A DNA stretch of 64,000 bases from CAYSRC01 sp964446385 (GCA_964446385.1 CAYUOH010000007.1:1-64000), one strand, 5' to 3'; positions 18,564-26,436 are shown, counted from the stretch's first letter. Program-made: numbers and translations. The notes: generated by a model not told the origin, from the letters alone.

Positions 18564-19291
18564 TGATGTTTGATGCTGAAACAGTAAAAAATCGCTGTAT
18601 TTCCTGGATAAGAGATTTTTTCAATGAGAATGGTGCCGACTGCAACGCGGTCATCGGAATTTCCGGAGGCAAGGACAGCTCAACGGCGGCCGCGCTTTGC
18701 GTGCAGGCGCTTGGCAAAGAGCGTGTTGTCGGCGTTCTGATGCCGTGCGGGGTACAGCCGGACATTGACATGGCATACCAACTTGTACGTCATCTGGAAA
18801 TAAAGCATTATGTGATAGATATTAAGCCGGTTGTGGACGCCGCGCTTGACAGCATCCGGGTGATGCCGGAAATCAGCACACAGACGATGACAAATCTGCC
18901 GGCGAGGATCAGAATGGCGACGCTGTATGCCGTGTCGCAGAGTATGAACGGGAGGGTGGCCAACACCTGCAATCTTTCGGAGGATTATGTGGGCTACGCC
19001 ACGCTCTACGGTGACGGCGCAGGAGATTTCAGCCCGCTTAGCGACATGACCGTGACGGAGGTGAAAGCGGTTGCCGAAGCGCTTTGCCTGCCAAAGCAGC
19101 TGATTGAGAAACCTCCCACAGACGGTCTCTGCGGTAAAACAGACGAGGATAATCTCGGGTTTACGTATGCGGTACTTGACCGCTACATCCGCACTGGTCA
19201 GATCGATTCCGCGGAAACGAAAGCCAGGATTGACGCTTTACATCAAAAGAATCTGTTTAAACTCAGACCGATGCCGGCGTTTACCGTCTAA
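18563..19291 (+). CDS. nadE: NAD synthase, ammonia-type (no glutaminase domain)
   Basis: NadE amidates deamido-NAD to NAD with ATP. The 242-residue protein has the PP-loop AVIGISGGKDSSTAA near residue 30, TCNLSEDYVGY, GDFSPLSDMTVTEV and EKPPTDGLCGKTDEDNLGF. It lacks the N-terminal nitrilase domain of glutamine-dependent NadE (~550-650 residues), so it should use free ammonia unless a separate glutaminase partner exists. The start overlaps the dapL stop by one base (a second ATG follows directly at 18566). It is the last gene of the train and is followed by a clear terminator. Confidence 0.9.
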   Translation: MMFDAETVKNRCISWIRDFFNENGADCNAVIGISGGKDSSTAAALCVQALGKERVVGVLMPCGVQPDIDMAYQLVRHLEIKHYVIDIKPVVDAALDSIRVMPEISTQTMTNLPARIRMATLYAVSQSMNGRVANTCNLSEDYVGYATLYGDGAGDFSPLSDMTVTEVKAVAEALCLPKQLIEKPPTDGLCGKTDEDNLGFTYAVLDRYIRTGQIDSAETKARIDALHQKNLFKLRPMPAFTV

Positions 19292-19321
19292 TGGCAGGCG
19301 CAGTATTTTACAGAAAAACAT

Positions 19322-19363
19322 AAAAAACTCCTCACCGCCGTATTGGCAGTGGGGAGTCTTTTT
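19322..19363 (+). terminator. Terminator after nadE (usable from both strands)
   Basis: A 9-bp stem (arms at 19327-19335 and 19349-19357, one G-T pair) is extended by three more pairs around a five-base loop. It is followed on the + strand by a T run at 19359-19363 and preceded by an A run at 19322-19327. It closes the 19-kb nitrogen gene train and can also stop the convergent EamA gene. Confidence 0.85.
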
Positions 19364-19379
19364 AGAATAAATTTTTCGC

Positions 19380-20261
19380 TTACAACAGCAGGTCCTTCTT
19401 TTTGGAGGGAAGCGACGTAATAATCAAAGCAACTATAACAAGTGCACCTCCAATGATAATATTTACGGTAAGTTTTTCGGATAAAATGATAACTGAAGAC
19501 AGTACAGTAACGACCGGCTCTATAGTAGATACGAGTGCTGCTTTTGAAGGCCCCGTCTTTTCCATTCCCGCAAAAAAAGACAAAAACGCCAGTACTGTAG
19601 AAACCAGAGCGATCAAAGCAACAGCAACGACTCCGCTTACTTGGGTCGGCGGTGTATAGCCGCAAAACAGATTAATGATCCCGTATACAACCGTTGCTCC
19701 CAACATAATAAATGCTGATGACTGTATCCCGGTTCCGGATTTGACAGCTTTTGAACAAATCAGTATATATGCTGAATATATTATTGCAACTAAAACGGAA
19801 AGAATGATGCCTTTGGGATTTGCCCGGAACTCTGCACCGATAATTACAAACGCGCCGCATAATGCAAGGCAGAGGGAGATCACCTTTTGCGCAGTAAATT
19901 TTTCGTGCAGAAAAATCGCCGAACCGACCATCACTAATGCCGGGTATGTATATAGCAGTAAGGATACCACGCTGGGTGACGCATAATTGAGTGCGGTAAA
20001 ATAACAAAAAGATTGCCCCACGTATCCGATTGCGCCGAGAAGGAGATATATCATAATATTTTTTTTCGACGGTAATTTCTGCTTTTTTATAAGCATCAGT
20101 AAAAACATAAATACGGTTGCCGATAAAAATCTGAGAAAAAGCAGTGAATATGTGCTTGTTCCCGCTGCATATGCAATTTTGGCAAAGATGGGCATAAGCC
20201 CATAGGATGCAGCCGACACTGCGACAAGCAAAACACCGCCATACATTTTTTTATCTTTCAT
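19380..20261 (-). CDS. EamA/DMT-family transporter
   Basis: A 293-residue membrane protein with about ten hydrophobic helices arranged as two EamA repeats: GVLLVAVSAASYGLMPIFAKIAY opens the first, and ILVAIIYSAYILICSKAV opens the second near residue 155. The second repeat has the family's proline-containing FAGMEKTGPSKAALVSTIEPV segment. Members of the drug/metabolite transporter superfamily export amino acids or small metabolites across the cytoplasmic membrane; the substrate here is unknown. It converges on nadE. Upstream lies a phased GGACA repeat array. The C-terminus ends in a lysine-rich tail. Confidence 0.85.
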   Translation of the reverse strand: MKDKKMYGGVLLVAVSAASYGLMPIFAKIAYAAGTSTYSLLFLRFLSATVFMFLLMLIKKQKLPSKKNIMIYLLLGAIGYVGQSFCYFTALNYASPSVVSLLLYTYPALVMVGSAIFLHEKFTAQKVISLCLALCGAFVIIGAEFRANPKGIILSVLVAIIYSAYILICSKAVKSGTGIQSSAFIMLGATVVYGIINLFCGYTPPTQVSGVVAVALIALVSTVLAFLSFFAGMEKTGPSKAALVSTIEPVVTVLSSVIILSEKLTVNIIIGGALVIVALIITSLPSKKKDLLL

Positions 20262-20420
20262 TTAGTAAATGCCTCAAAGTTTAATTTCTGAATAAATCGT
20301 ATTACTTGGCGGCCGCTTGACGTTAAAAAGCCTTTTTGCCGGTTGAGTATACAAAAACCTAAATGATTTTATCACCACCGAAAATTAATGTAAATTATAA
20401 AATGCTTCGCATATTTACTT

Positions 20421-20475
20421 GCGGACATTTTCCGGACAAATGGCGGACATTTTCGGACAAACGGCGGTCAAACGT
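20421..20475 (+). repeat. Helically phased GGACA repeat array (copy A)
   Basis: GGACA occurs at 20423, 20434, 20445 and 20455, and a variant GGTCA at 20466, spaced 11, 11, 10 and 11 bp. Units read GCGGACATTTT or CCGGACAAATG. The array lies ~160 bp upstream of the EamA gene start, in the otherwise gene-free stretch 20262-20558. A similar array is at 38882-38918. Confidence 0.7.
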
Positions 20476-20514
20476 CCGGGAGAGATAGAGATAGATATAG
20501 AGACAGATATATAT

Positions 20515-20543
20515 AAGGGACAAACGGCGTGCGTTTGTCCCTT
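20515..20543. other. Perfect 12-bp inverted repeat
   Basis: Arms AAGGGACAAACG and CGTTTGTCCCTT enclose a 5-base loop. No T run follows on either strand in the needed position, so it is not a standard terminator; it lies just beyond the stop of the GNAT gene and may protect or process that transcript's end. A run of GATATA/GAGATA simple sequence precedes it. Confidence 0.6.
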
Positions 20544-20558
20544 CAGAAAAAAAATTAT

Positions 20559-21011
20559 TCAGATATATTTTTCGAAGTAAGAGATCTTCAAGCCCTCTAC
20601 ATCGTGTTCCCCGGTAACTTCATAACCGAGCTTTTTGTAGAAATAGTGGTTTCTCAGCTTGTCAGAGGGCGTATCCAGCGACCAGTGCACAGCGTCCGGA
20701 AAGCAGCTTTCAACGAATTTCATTGCAGACTGGCCTATGCCCTTGTTTTCATATTCGGGAATAACGCAGAGACATTTTATATGACAGTCCCCGCTGCCCT
20801 GATCCCTGACTATGATATCGCCGACAACCGAACCGTCGCATAGTATCTTGTAAGTATAATTGTCTGTTATGTTTCTCGCCATGGTGTCATACGATTGGTT
20901 GTATCCGGGGCAAACACCGTACTTGTTGAAATCAGAGAAAAAACTTTGATTCTGTACAGAGATCAGGATGTCGGCGTCTTCTAATGAAGCGCGTTCAAAT
21001 TGAATATCCAT
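20559..21011 (-). CDS. GNAT-family N-acetyltransferase
   Basis: A 150-residue acetyl-CoA-dependent acetyltransferase. The central beta strands and the acetyl-CoA loop are visible in GDIIVRDQGSGDCHIKCLCVIPEYENKGIGQSAMKFVE (residues ~72-110), where the R/Q-x-x-G-x-G/A-like loop reads ENKGIGQSA. A GGGGGG stretch precedes the ATG. The C-terminal part HWSLDTPSDKLRNHYFYKKLGYEVTGEH is typical of small-molecule or peptide N-acetyltransferases. The substrate cannot be inferred; it stands alone. Confidence 0.85.
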   Translation of the reverse strand: MDIQFERASLEDADILISVQNQSFFSDFNKYGVCPGYNQSYDTMARNITDNYTYKILCDGSVVGDIIVRDQGSGDCHIKCLCVIPEYENKGIGQSAMKFVESCFPDAVHWSLDTPSDKLRNHYFYKKLGYEVTGEHDVEGLKISYFEKYI

Positions 21012-21145
21012 ATAATACCCCCCAATTTATAAATTTTTGCCTGCTGCTATTATTATCCCATTTCCGGCACCGGAGAACAAGAATTTTTAAACGGCGCCGG
21101 AACACTTGGATATCATATAAAAAACAACTCAAACTATTTAGATTA

Positions 21146-21154
21146 TGCTATAAT
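21146..21154 (+). promoter_or_regulatory. Extended -10 promoter for surface protein gene
   Basis: TGCTATAAT at 21146-21154 is an extended -10 element (TGn-TATAAT) with no good -35. It is 52 bp upstream of the ATG at 21206, which has GAGGTG at 21192-21197. Confidence 0.5.
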
Positions 21155-21205
21155 TTACATAGTTATAATTGCGAATTATCTTAATAATTTGTGAGGTGTT
21201 AAGTT

Positions 21206-22093
21206 ATGAATGTGAATCCAAAGACAATCAAAATCGGAATGCTCAGCATTCTGACAGTGCTCTGCATTGTGTTTTCAATGACGCCCATGACAGCGTTGGC
21301 GTTGGAAAACGACGAAAGCATTATCAGCACATTGGTTTATACCGAGATGCCCAGAACTTATACCATTGGCTCTGCGGTCACAGACTTTACTCCTGCTGCC
21401 CTTGCTGCCAATACCGGTTACGACTATTTCTGGTGTATTGATAAGTACGATGATGATACTTATGTCGGAACATGGTGGCCGGATAGCATGAATTCCCTTG
21501 CCCATACATATTCATATTGGGACGATTTTACTGAAAATGAAATCGATTCCTGGAAAACGGCTTTTGGCACCACGTTTGACAACAACTACGACTATACATT
21601 TTATGGTATCGCTCTTCTGAAAAGTGACTACAGTTTTAGCAGCACACTTCAGTTTAATGTCACATATACCGACAACAGCACGGCTGCCGATTCGATATCC
21701 ACGGATTCGTGGGATAATTCATTTTGGGCAGAAGATTTGTCGGCAGCTCCTGTTCATACCCACAATGGCGAGCTTGTTAAGGGAACAGCCGCAACCTGCA
21801 CGGAAAACGGCGTAAAGGATTACTACAAGTGTGAATGCGGTACGTTTTTCGAGGATGCTGCATGCACCAAAGAGATCACTAACCTTGACCAGTGGAAGGT
21901 CGTCACCGCTGCCGGGCACAAGGATACTGATAACAACAGGAAGTGCGACACTTGCGGTGCTGCAATATTTACTGCCGCCAGTCCTCAGGTTGAGGTTGGC
22001 GAAAGCAGCCACCCGTTCCTGTGGTTTACACTGTTGATCGTATTCGTAGGTGGAATTGCTGCATTCGTAATTTTCAGAAAGAAAAAGAAATAA
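21206..22093 (+). CDS. Secreted, membrane-anchored surface protein
   Basis: A 295-residue protein with an N-terminal signal peptide (hydrophobic residues ~11-29, then TALALEND). Its extracellular part is aromatic and Asp/Thr-rich, and the C-terminal anchor HPFLWFTLLIVFVGGIAAFVIF is followed by RKKKK. Residues ~185-255 form two Cys-containing modules (TAATCTENGVKDYYKCECG and DTDNNRKCDTCG), like the short repeats that recur in Clostridia surface proteins. I do not recognise the N-terminal ~130-residue domain. It has its own promoter and terminator and seems to be a single-gene unit. Confidence 0.7.
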   Translation: MNVNPKTIKIGMLSILTVLCIVFSMTPMTALALENDESIISTLVYTEMPRTYTIGSAVTDFTPAALAANTGYDYFWCIDKYDDDTYVGTWWPDSMNSLAHTYSYWDDFTENEIDSWKTAFGTTFDNNYDYTFYGIALLKSDYSFSSTLQFNVTYTDNSTAADSISTDSWDNSFWAEDLSAAPVHTHNGELVKGTAATCTENGVKDYYKCECGTFFEDAACTKEITNLDQWKVVTAAGHKDTDNNRKCDTCGAAIFTAASPQVEVGESSHPFLWFTLLIVFVGGIAAFVIFRKKKK

Positions 22094-22128
22094 ACCATAT
22101 AATACGATAATTACAACCGCCAATAGAA

Positions 22129-22162
22129 AAAGCCCCGAAAACATCGCTGTTTTCGGGGCTTT
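22129..22162. terminator. Bidirectional terminator, surface protein / esterase
   Basis: Perfect 15-bp arms (22129-22143 and 22148-22162) around a TCGC loop, with GCCCCG in the stem and A/T ends on both sides. It separates two convergent genes. Confidence 0.85.
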
Positions 22163-22182
22163 GCATATAAAGGATTACCGGC

Positions 22183-23580
22183 TTATACCTTAGGATCGTC
22201 GGGGCTGGTCCAGCGTGCGGAGTTGGGATCGGGATTGGGATTGAACTCGGGTTCACCCTGTCCGATAGTGCCGTCGCCGAATACCATGATAAACTTATCG
22301 TCCTTCTTATACGGGCGCCACTCAGGCAGATCTGCGCCGCTGGGATCGCCCTTCTTCATAAAGTTCGTCCAGTAGGTGACCATTGTGTCGGACAGCTTGT
22401 AGTCGAACTCTTCAAACGGACGCCAGCATTTGCCCAATGTTCCGTGGATATACCACAGATCGCTGGAATGCCAGGAGCCGGAATCATCGCCGGGCAGAGG
22501 ACGTGAGAAGAAATAGAGATATCCGGGCTTTCTTCCGTTTGCCTCATGTTTGAGAAGGAAATTGCGCATACCCTCGTTCAGCGCAGTCGGCATCCAGGGA
22601 ACAGGAGCGTTGCCGGCCATGTCGTCCTTTGTGGAACCCATCAGGAACTCAACGTCGTTATAGTGGCCGTTATTTACGCAGTCATCATAGCTCTCGGTCA
22701 GCGCGTATCCGTCAATATACGGGCCGAAGGGCAGACGGATCTTGGTGCTTGCGCCGTAGTCAGGGGTGAATGTTTTGTAATATGCCATTAATGACTCTGC
22801 AGGAATGTCGCGCATGTCTGCGGGAGATTCGTAACCGCAGTGCTCAACAAACTGTGTGCCTACCGCGTAGGAAGGCTCCTTCGTCATAAAGCCGCCAAGG
22901 CCGCTGTGTACAACAGCCTTCTGCATCATGCCCTTCATGAGAGGTGAGCAGAACAGAGCGATCGTGGAGCCCGCGCCTGCGGACTGGCCGAATACCATAA
23001 CATTACCGGGGTCACCGCCGAACGCGGCGATATTGTCGTGTACCCATTTTACTGCGGCGATCTGATCAAGCAGGCCGTAGTTGCCGGATACTCCGGCTTC
23101 CGATTCTTTCTCAAGCTCGGGATGTGAAAGGTATCCGAAAATGCTGAGACGGTAGTTGATGGAGACAAAGATTGTTTTCTTGCCGGCAAAAGCTTCACCG
23201 TCAAACTCTCTTTCGTGAGCAAAACCGGACATAAAGCCGCCGCCGAAGACCCATACGGCCACCGGAAGCTTTTCATCTGCGGACTTTGCGGGAGTCCATA
23301 CGTTCAGATAGAGACAGTCCTCGCTGCAGACAAAGGGCTCGTTTTCCCACTCACGGTCGTAAAATGAACCTTTTTTGTGCATTGCCTGCCAGGGTACCGG
23401 CGTGAAAGAATCTGCCTTTCTGACGCCTTCCCACGGCTCAACAGGCTGAGGAGCCTTCCAGCGAAGCTCGCCAACGGGGGGTGCAGCAAAAGGGATTCCT
23501 TTAAAGACGGTTATGTCTTTTCCGGGGATCTCTACACCGGATACCATTCCGGCCTGGGTTTTTGCCAAATTAATAGCCAT
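22183..23580 (-). CDS. Type B carboxylesterase
   Basis: A 465-residue alpha/beta-hydrolase of the carboxylesterase/p-nitrobenzyl esterase family. Visible landmarks are SGVEIPGKDITVFKGIPFAAPPVGELRW, SEDCLYLNVWTP near residue 90, the oxyanion-hole VWVFGGGFMSG, and the nucleophilic Ser in VMVFGQSAGAG near residue 200. The catalytic acid and His are expected further on and were not assigned. No signal peptide is seen, so it should act in the cytoplasm on ester substrates. AAGGAG precedes the ATG. It has its own promoter at 23646-23673. Confidence 0.88.
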   Translation of the reverse strand: MAINLAKTQAGMVSGVEIPGKDITVFKGIPFAAPPVGELRWKAPQPVEPWEGVRKADSFTPVPWQAMHKKGSFYDREWENEPFVCSEDCLYLNVWTPAKSADEKLPVAVWVFGGGFMSGFAHEREFDGEAFAGKKTIFVSINYRLSIFGYLSHPELEKESEAGVSGNYGLLDQIAAVKWVHDNIAAFGGDPGNVMVFGQSAGAGSTIALFCSPLMKGMMQKAVVHSGLGGFMTKEPSYAVGTQFVEHCGYESPADMRDIPAESLMAYYKTFTPDYGASTKIRLPFGPYIDGYALTESYDDCVNNGHYNDVEFLMGSTKDDMAGNAPVPWMPTALNEGMRNFLLKHEANGRKPGYLYFFSRPLPGDDSGSWHSSDLWYIHGTLGKCWRPFEEFDYKLSDTMVTYWTNFMKKGDPSGADLPEWRPYKKDDKFIMVFGDGTIGQGEPEFNPNPDPNSARWTSPDDPKV

Positions 23581-23645
23581 AGCAGTTTTCTCCTTGGGGA
23601 TATATATTTATTTGTTTATCGAAAGGGACTTGTACTTCTTATTCA

Positions 23646-23673
23646 ATTATACTGTAGCAGAGTAAAATATCAA
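23646..23673 (-). promoter_or_regulatory. Sigma-A-type promoter of the carboxylesterase
   Basis: On the minus strand TTGATA (23673-23668) and TATAAT (23651-23646) are separated by 16 bp, 66 bp upstream of the esterase ATG and directly after the CarD-like gene's stop. Confidence 0.65.
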
Positions 23674-23677
23674 AGTG

Positions 23678-24181
23678 TTATTCGTCCAATTTCCCGCAAA
23701 TGTACTCCCCTACTTCTTTTAGGGGAATATCGAGAACGTAGGATACCTCCGAATTGATCAGCCATTCCGCATCCTTCATGTATTGTTCATCGCTCTGGAG
23801 GTTCTTTTTCCCTGCGGCAATCTGCTGTTGTTTATGATAATTAAGTGCCCGATTCATACTGATAAGTTCTGCTAATTGGCCCCGGGCAATAAGGGCTTTA
23901 TATTGTACTTTTCTCACGGCTTCGTCGGCAATCCAACCGTCGGCCCTGATTTCCGCAGAGTCCAGGATTATGTTCATTTCTTTCACCGAATGTGTTTTTC
24001 TCATTTTTGCAACAGCGGTTGGATTTTGGGTTGGTACATAAAATGTTATACGCGTCAGACTGGACGACTCCAAAATATAGTATTCCGCTGTTTTTTTGTT
24101 AAATTCAAGATTTTCTATGCCGACAATGCGACAAACTCCGTTTATTCCATATACGACCCTATCGTCACATTTATATTCCAT
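23678..24181 (-). CDS. CarD-family transcriptional regulator-like protein
   Basis: A 167-residue protein whose N-terminus (EYKCDDRVVYGINGVCRIVGIENL, then YYILESSS) matches the CarD/TRCF RNA-polymerase-interaction domain. That domain binds the RNA polymerase beta subunit and modulates promoter opening. The C-terminal half is helical (KALIARGQLAELISMNRALNYHKQQ), as in CarD proteins. I chose the ATG at 24181, six bases from AAGGAGA; the ATG at 24184 is too close to that site. Clostridia often carry several short CarD paralogues, whose targets are unknown. Confidence 0.8.
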   Translation of the reverse strand: MEYKCDDRVVYGINGVCRIVGIENLEFNKKTAEYYILESSSLTRITFYVPTQNPTAVAKMRKTHSVKEMNIILDSAEIRADGWIADEAVRKVQYKALIARGQLAELISMNRALNYHKQQQIAAGKKNLQSDEQYMKDAEWLINSEVSYVLDIPLKEVGEYICGKLDE

Positions 24182-24414
24182 CATTATCTCCTTATTATTC
24201 CGTACATTATTTCCCCTTTCTATTGTGCAAAAAACCGCCCGGATTACCGAGCGGCACAAATATGTTGAATATACCCGTCTGATGCCCATATATTCTGCCG
24301 GAAGTACTCCAGTGGAAACTTTCGCTATATCGCTATACATATATAGTATAACCTATTTCCACCGAAATTGCATGTAATCTTTCGTGCAGTGCAGAATATT
24401 AAAGGAAAATAACT

Positions 24415-24636
24415 TTATTCCACAAAGGTATAGCGAACCAGGTTTCCTTTGCCGTTCCCGGTGGCAATTACAAGGTTACCGTCTTGACTTTTATATTGTT
24501 CCATAATCGGATATCTTGCGTTTGCAAGTACATAGGCTTCCGGACTGTCTGTCGCAATGTCAAAAAATTCTTTCTTAACGCGTGTCGCACCGCCGCAGGG
24601 ATTGATATCCTCGATCATCAATTCATATTCTTTCAT
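24415..24636 (-). CDS. Small conserved-looking protein, unknown role
   Basis: A 73-residue, likely cytoplasmic protein (EYELMIEDINPCGGATRVKK; LVIATGNGKGNLVRYTFVE). AAGGAG lies 9 bases before the ATG, which supports translation. I do not recognise a named family; the alternating beta-strand pattern suggests a small compact fold. It sits between GrpB and the CarD-like gene, all on the minus strand but with separate spacing. Confidence 0.6.
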   Translation of the reverse strand: MKEYELMIEDINPCGGATRVKKEFFDIATDSPEAYVLANARYPIMEQYKSQDGNLVIATGNGKGNLVRYTFVE

Positions 24637-24722
24637 TGTGAAACACTCCTTCCGTACTTATATTACTTACATTATACCATGCTATTCTTAGTTTTTCATT
24701 ATGTTTGTCTTCGGGAGAAATA

Positions 24723-25283
24723 TCAGTATCTGTTGCCGTATATCAACTTTGCTTTTTCTGTATACTTCTGTATAAATTCGGTTTTTGCGTTTGTATATCC
24801 GTCTCTGTCGTGCTCATATTCTTTCCATAGTCCTAATTTCAGTTTCTCATATTCACAGGCAATATCAGTATGTTTTGTCAGATAATCTCTGAAATACAAC
24901 TCATCGTTATCACCCATATATCTTAAATGTAAATGAAAAACTCTTTCGGCAAATCCGTTTTCGGTATAACCCTTATTAAAGGAAATGCTGTCGGACTGTT
25001 CGTTCATACAAATATATCCGTTACTGACAAGAACGTCTTTGTAATCGGAAAGCCTGCATTCCGTAGGGATCTCAACAAGAATATCTATGATCGGTTTTGC
25101 CCAAATTGAAACGATCGCAGTGCTTCCTATGTGGTTGATCCTCGCGTGATCTGGAAGAGTGTATTTCAAAAAAGACTCTTCTTCGGCATACCAATCCTTC
25201 CAGCAAGGCTTATGTTCTGTTAAAAAGATAGGAAACAACTGCCAAAGCTCATCCAAAGTCATTTCCGACAATTTTTTCGGCAT
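24723..25283 (-). CDS. GrpB family (UPF0157) nucleotidyltransferase-like protein
   Basis: A 186-residue member of the GrpB family, a branch of the nucleotidyltransferase superfamily. The family signature HIGSTAIVSIWAKPIIDILVE (residues ~50-70; the usual form is HIGSTAV-G-AKPIIDI) and later RVFHLHL and FRDYLTKHTDIACEYEKLK are clear. The biochemical function of GrpB proteins is poorly known; some are fused to CoaE. It is transcribed alone. Confidence 0.88.
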   Translation of the reverse strand: MPKKLSEMTLDELWQLFPIFLTEHKPCWKDWYAEEESFLKYTLPDHARINHIGSTAIVSIWAKPIIDILVEIPTECRLSDYKDVLVSNGYICMNEQSDSISFNKGYTENGFAERVFHLHLRYMGDNDELYFRDYLTKHTDIACEYEKLKLGLWKEYEHDRDGYTNAKTEFIQKYTEKAKLIYGNRY

Positions 25284-25355
25284 TACTCACACCCCGTCCA
25301 GCTTTGATTCTCCCGACAAAGTAATAGTTACCCAGATTCTTTATAACGCGACTTC

Positions 25356-25440
25356 ACAAAAAGTGCAACGAGTTTTTTGTTCCGGAGCACACTTTCTGCA
25401 ACGAGTTTTTGTACCGCATCATACTTTTTACAACGTAAAA
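25356..25440. repeat. Degenerate tandem ~33-bp repeat, three units
   Basis: CAACG recurs at 25366, 25399 and 25431 (steps 33 and 32 bp), with TGCAACGAGTTTTT shared by the first two units and a CACA(A/C)TTT-like or ATACTTTTT lead in each. It occupies most of the 243-bp space between the divergent grpB and methyltransferase genes. Confidence 0.65.
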
Positions 25441-25467
25441 TTGCCCGCTATACAAATTTACTAAATG

Positions 25468-25485
25468 TGATACACTGTTCTTAGA
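25468..25485 (+). promoter_or_regulatory. Shared promoter-like motif (copy 1)
   Basis: TGATACACTGTTC plus TTAGA lies 42 bp before the methyltransferase start. The same TGATACACTGTTC core with ATAGA occurs at 27468-27485 before the pirin gene. TACACT could act as a -10; no good -35 is seen here. Confidence 0.4.
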
Positions 25486-25526
25486 GGCGATGATTATCTT
25501 ATTATAAAAGAAGTCAGGTATGTTGT

Positions 25527-26318
25527 ATGGCAAAAAATCAGTATCTTGTCAATTATTATACTCAGTATGACGAGGATGGCCGTCTTGCCCAAAAACACGG
25601 TACCGTGGAATTTCTTACGACGATGCGCTACATACAAAAATATCTTAGACGCGGTGACCGTATACTGGAGATCGGTGCCGCTACAGGGCGGTATTCACAT
25701 ACGCTGGCGCATAAGGGATTTGCCGTAGATGCCGTTGAACTTGTAGAACACAACATAGAGGTTTTTCAAAGAAATACTTTGAAAACCGAAAAAGTTTCTG
25801 TTGTGCAGGGCAATGCTTTGGATTTAAGTATGTTCCCCGATAATCAATATGACGTTACACTGTTACTCGGACCTCTTTATCATCTATATACTAAAGAAGA
25901 TAAGCAGCGGGCGATCCGTGAAGCGATCCGTGTAACCAAGCCGGGCGGGGTCATATTTGCCGCATATGTAATTTCCGACGGCTGACTGATTGACGAGGGT
26001 TTTCACCGCAGCAATATCAACATTGCAGACTACATAAAAGGCGGCTTGATTGACGCCGATACATTTGCAGCGAAGTCTGAACCGAAAGACTTATTTGAGC
26101 TTGTTCGTAAAGAGGATGTGGATGAGTTAATGTCCGACTTTCCGGTAACCCGGCTTCACTATGTTGCGACCGACGGAAGCGCTTTATTCATGCGTGAAGT
26201 GATCGACAAGATGGATGATGAAACATTCCGCTTGTATTTGGATTATCACTTTGCCACCTGCGAAAGAAATGACATGCTCGGGATCACAAGTTATGCCGTT
26301 GATATTTTCAGAAAATAG
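25527..26318 (+). pseudogene. Class I SAM methyltransferase, interrupted by in-frame TGA
   Basis: The reading frame encodes a SAM-dependent methyltransferase: DRILEIGAATGRYSHTLAHKG (SAM-binding motif I), VQGNALDLS and DVTLLLGPLYHLYT, then a C-terminal lid. A TGA at 25983-25985 stops translation after 152 residues (ending AAYVISDG). The same frame then continues with LIDEGFHRSNINIADY and SEPKDLFELVRKEDVDELM to the stop at 26316-26318, giving an intact ~263-codon gene apart from that one codon. The downstream half is clearly part of the family, so this is most simply a nonsense mutation or a read-through case. TGA is a normal stop elsewhere in this window. Confidence 0.8.
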
Positions 26319-26350
26319 TACAGCCCCGGACATGAATGTCCGGGGCTGTA
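26319..26350 (+). terminator. Hairpin after methyltransferase frame
   Basis: Arms TACAGCCCCGGACA and TGTCCGGGGCTGTA (14 bp) with a tight four-base centre, starting right after the stop. The T run is missing on the + strand, so it is a strong hairpin with uncertain termination. Confidence 0.6.
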
Positions 26351-26436
26351 TGCCCCTCAGAGCACACATATGGGTTTACTCCGTATAGAAGTGCGCCCCT
26401 TATTACTAATGGGTTAATTCATATTCTTATTAGCGG

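Noticed and set aside
20529..20843. Plus-strand open frame of 104 codons opposite the GNAT gene
   Set aside because: It is the shadow of the GNAT reading frame, without a ribosome site or domain.
25356..25440. Possible CRISPR array
   Set aside because: The 33-bp units are contiguous and degenerate with no unique spacers, and no cas genes are present.
25983..25985. Selenocysteine or genome-wide UGA recoding
   Set aside because: No SECIS-like hairpin is evident after the TGA, the family has no catalytic Cys at that point, and TGA terminates carA, carB, dapF, guaA, glmS and several phage genes at their normal ends.
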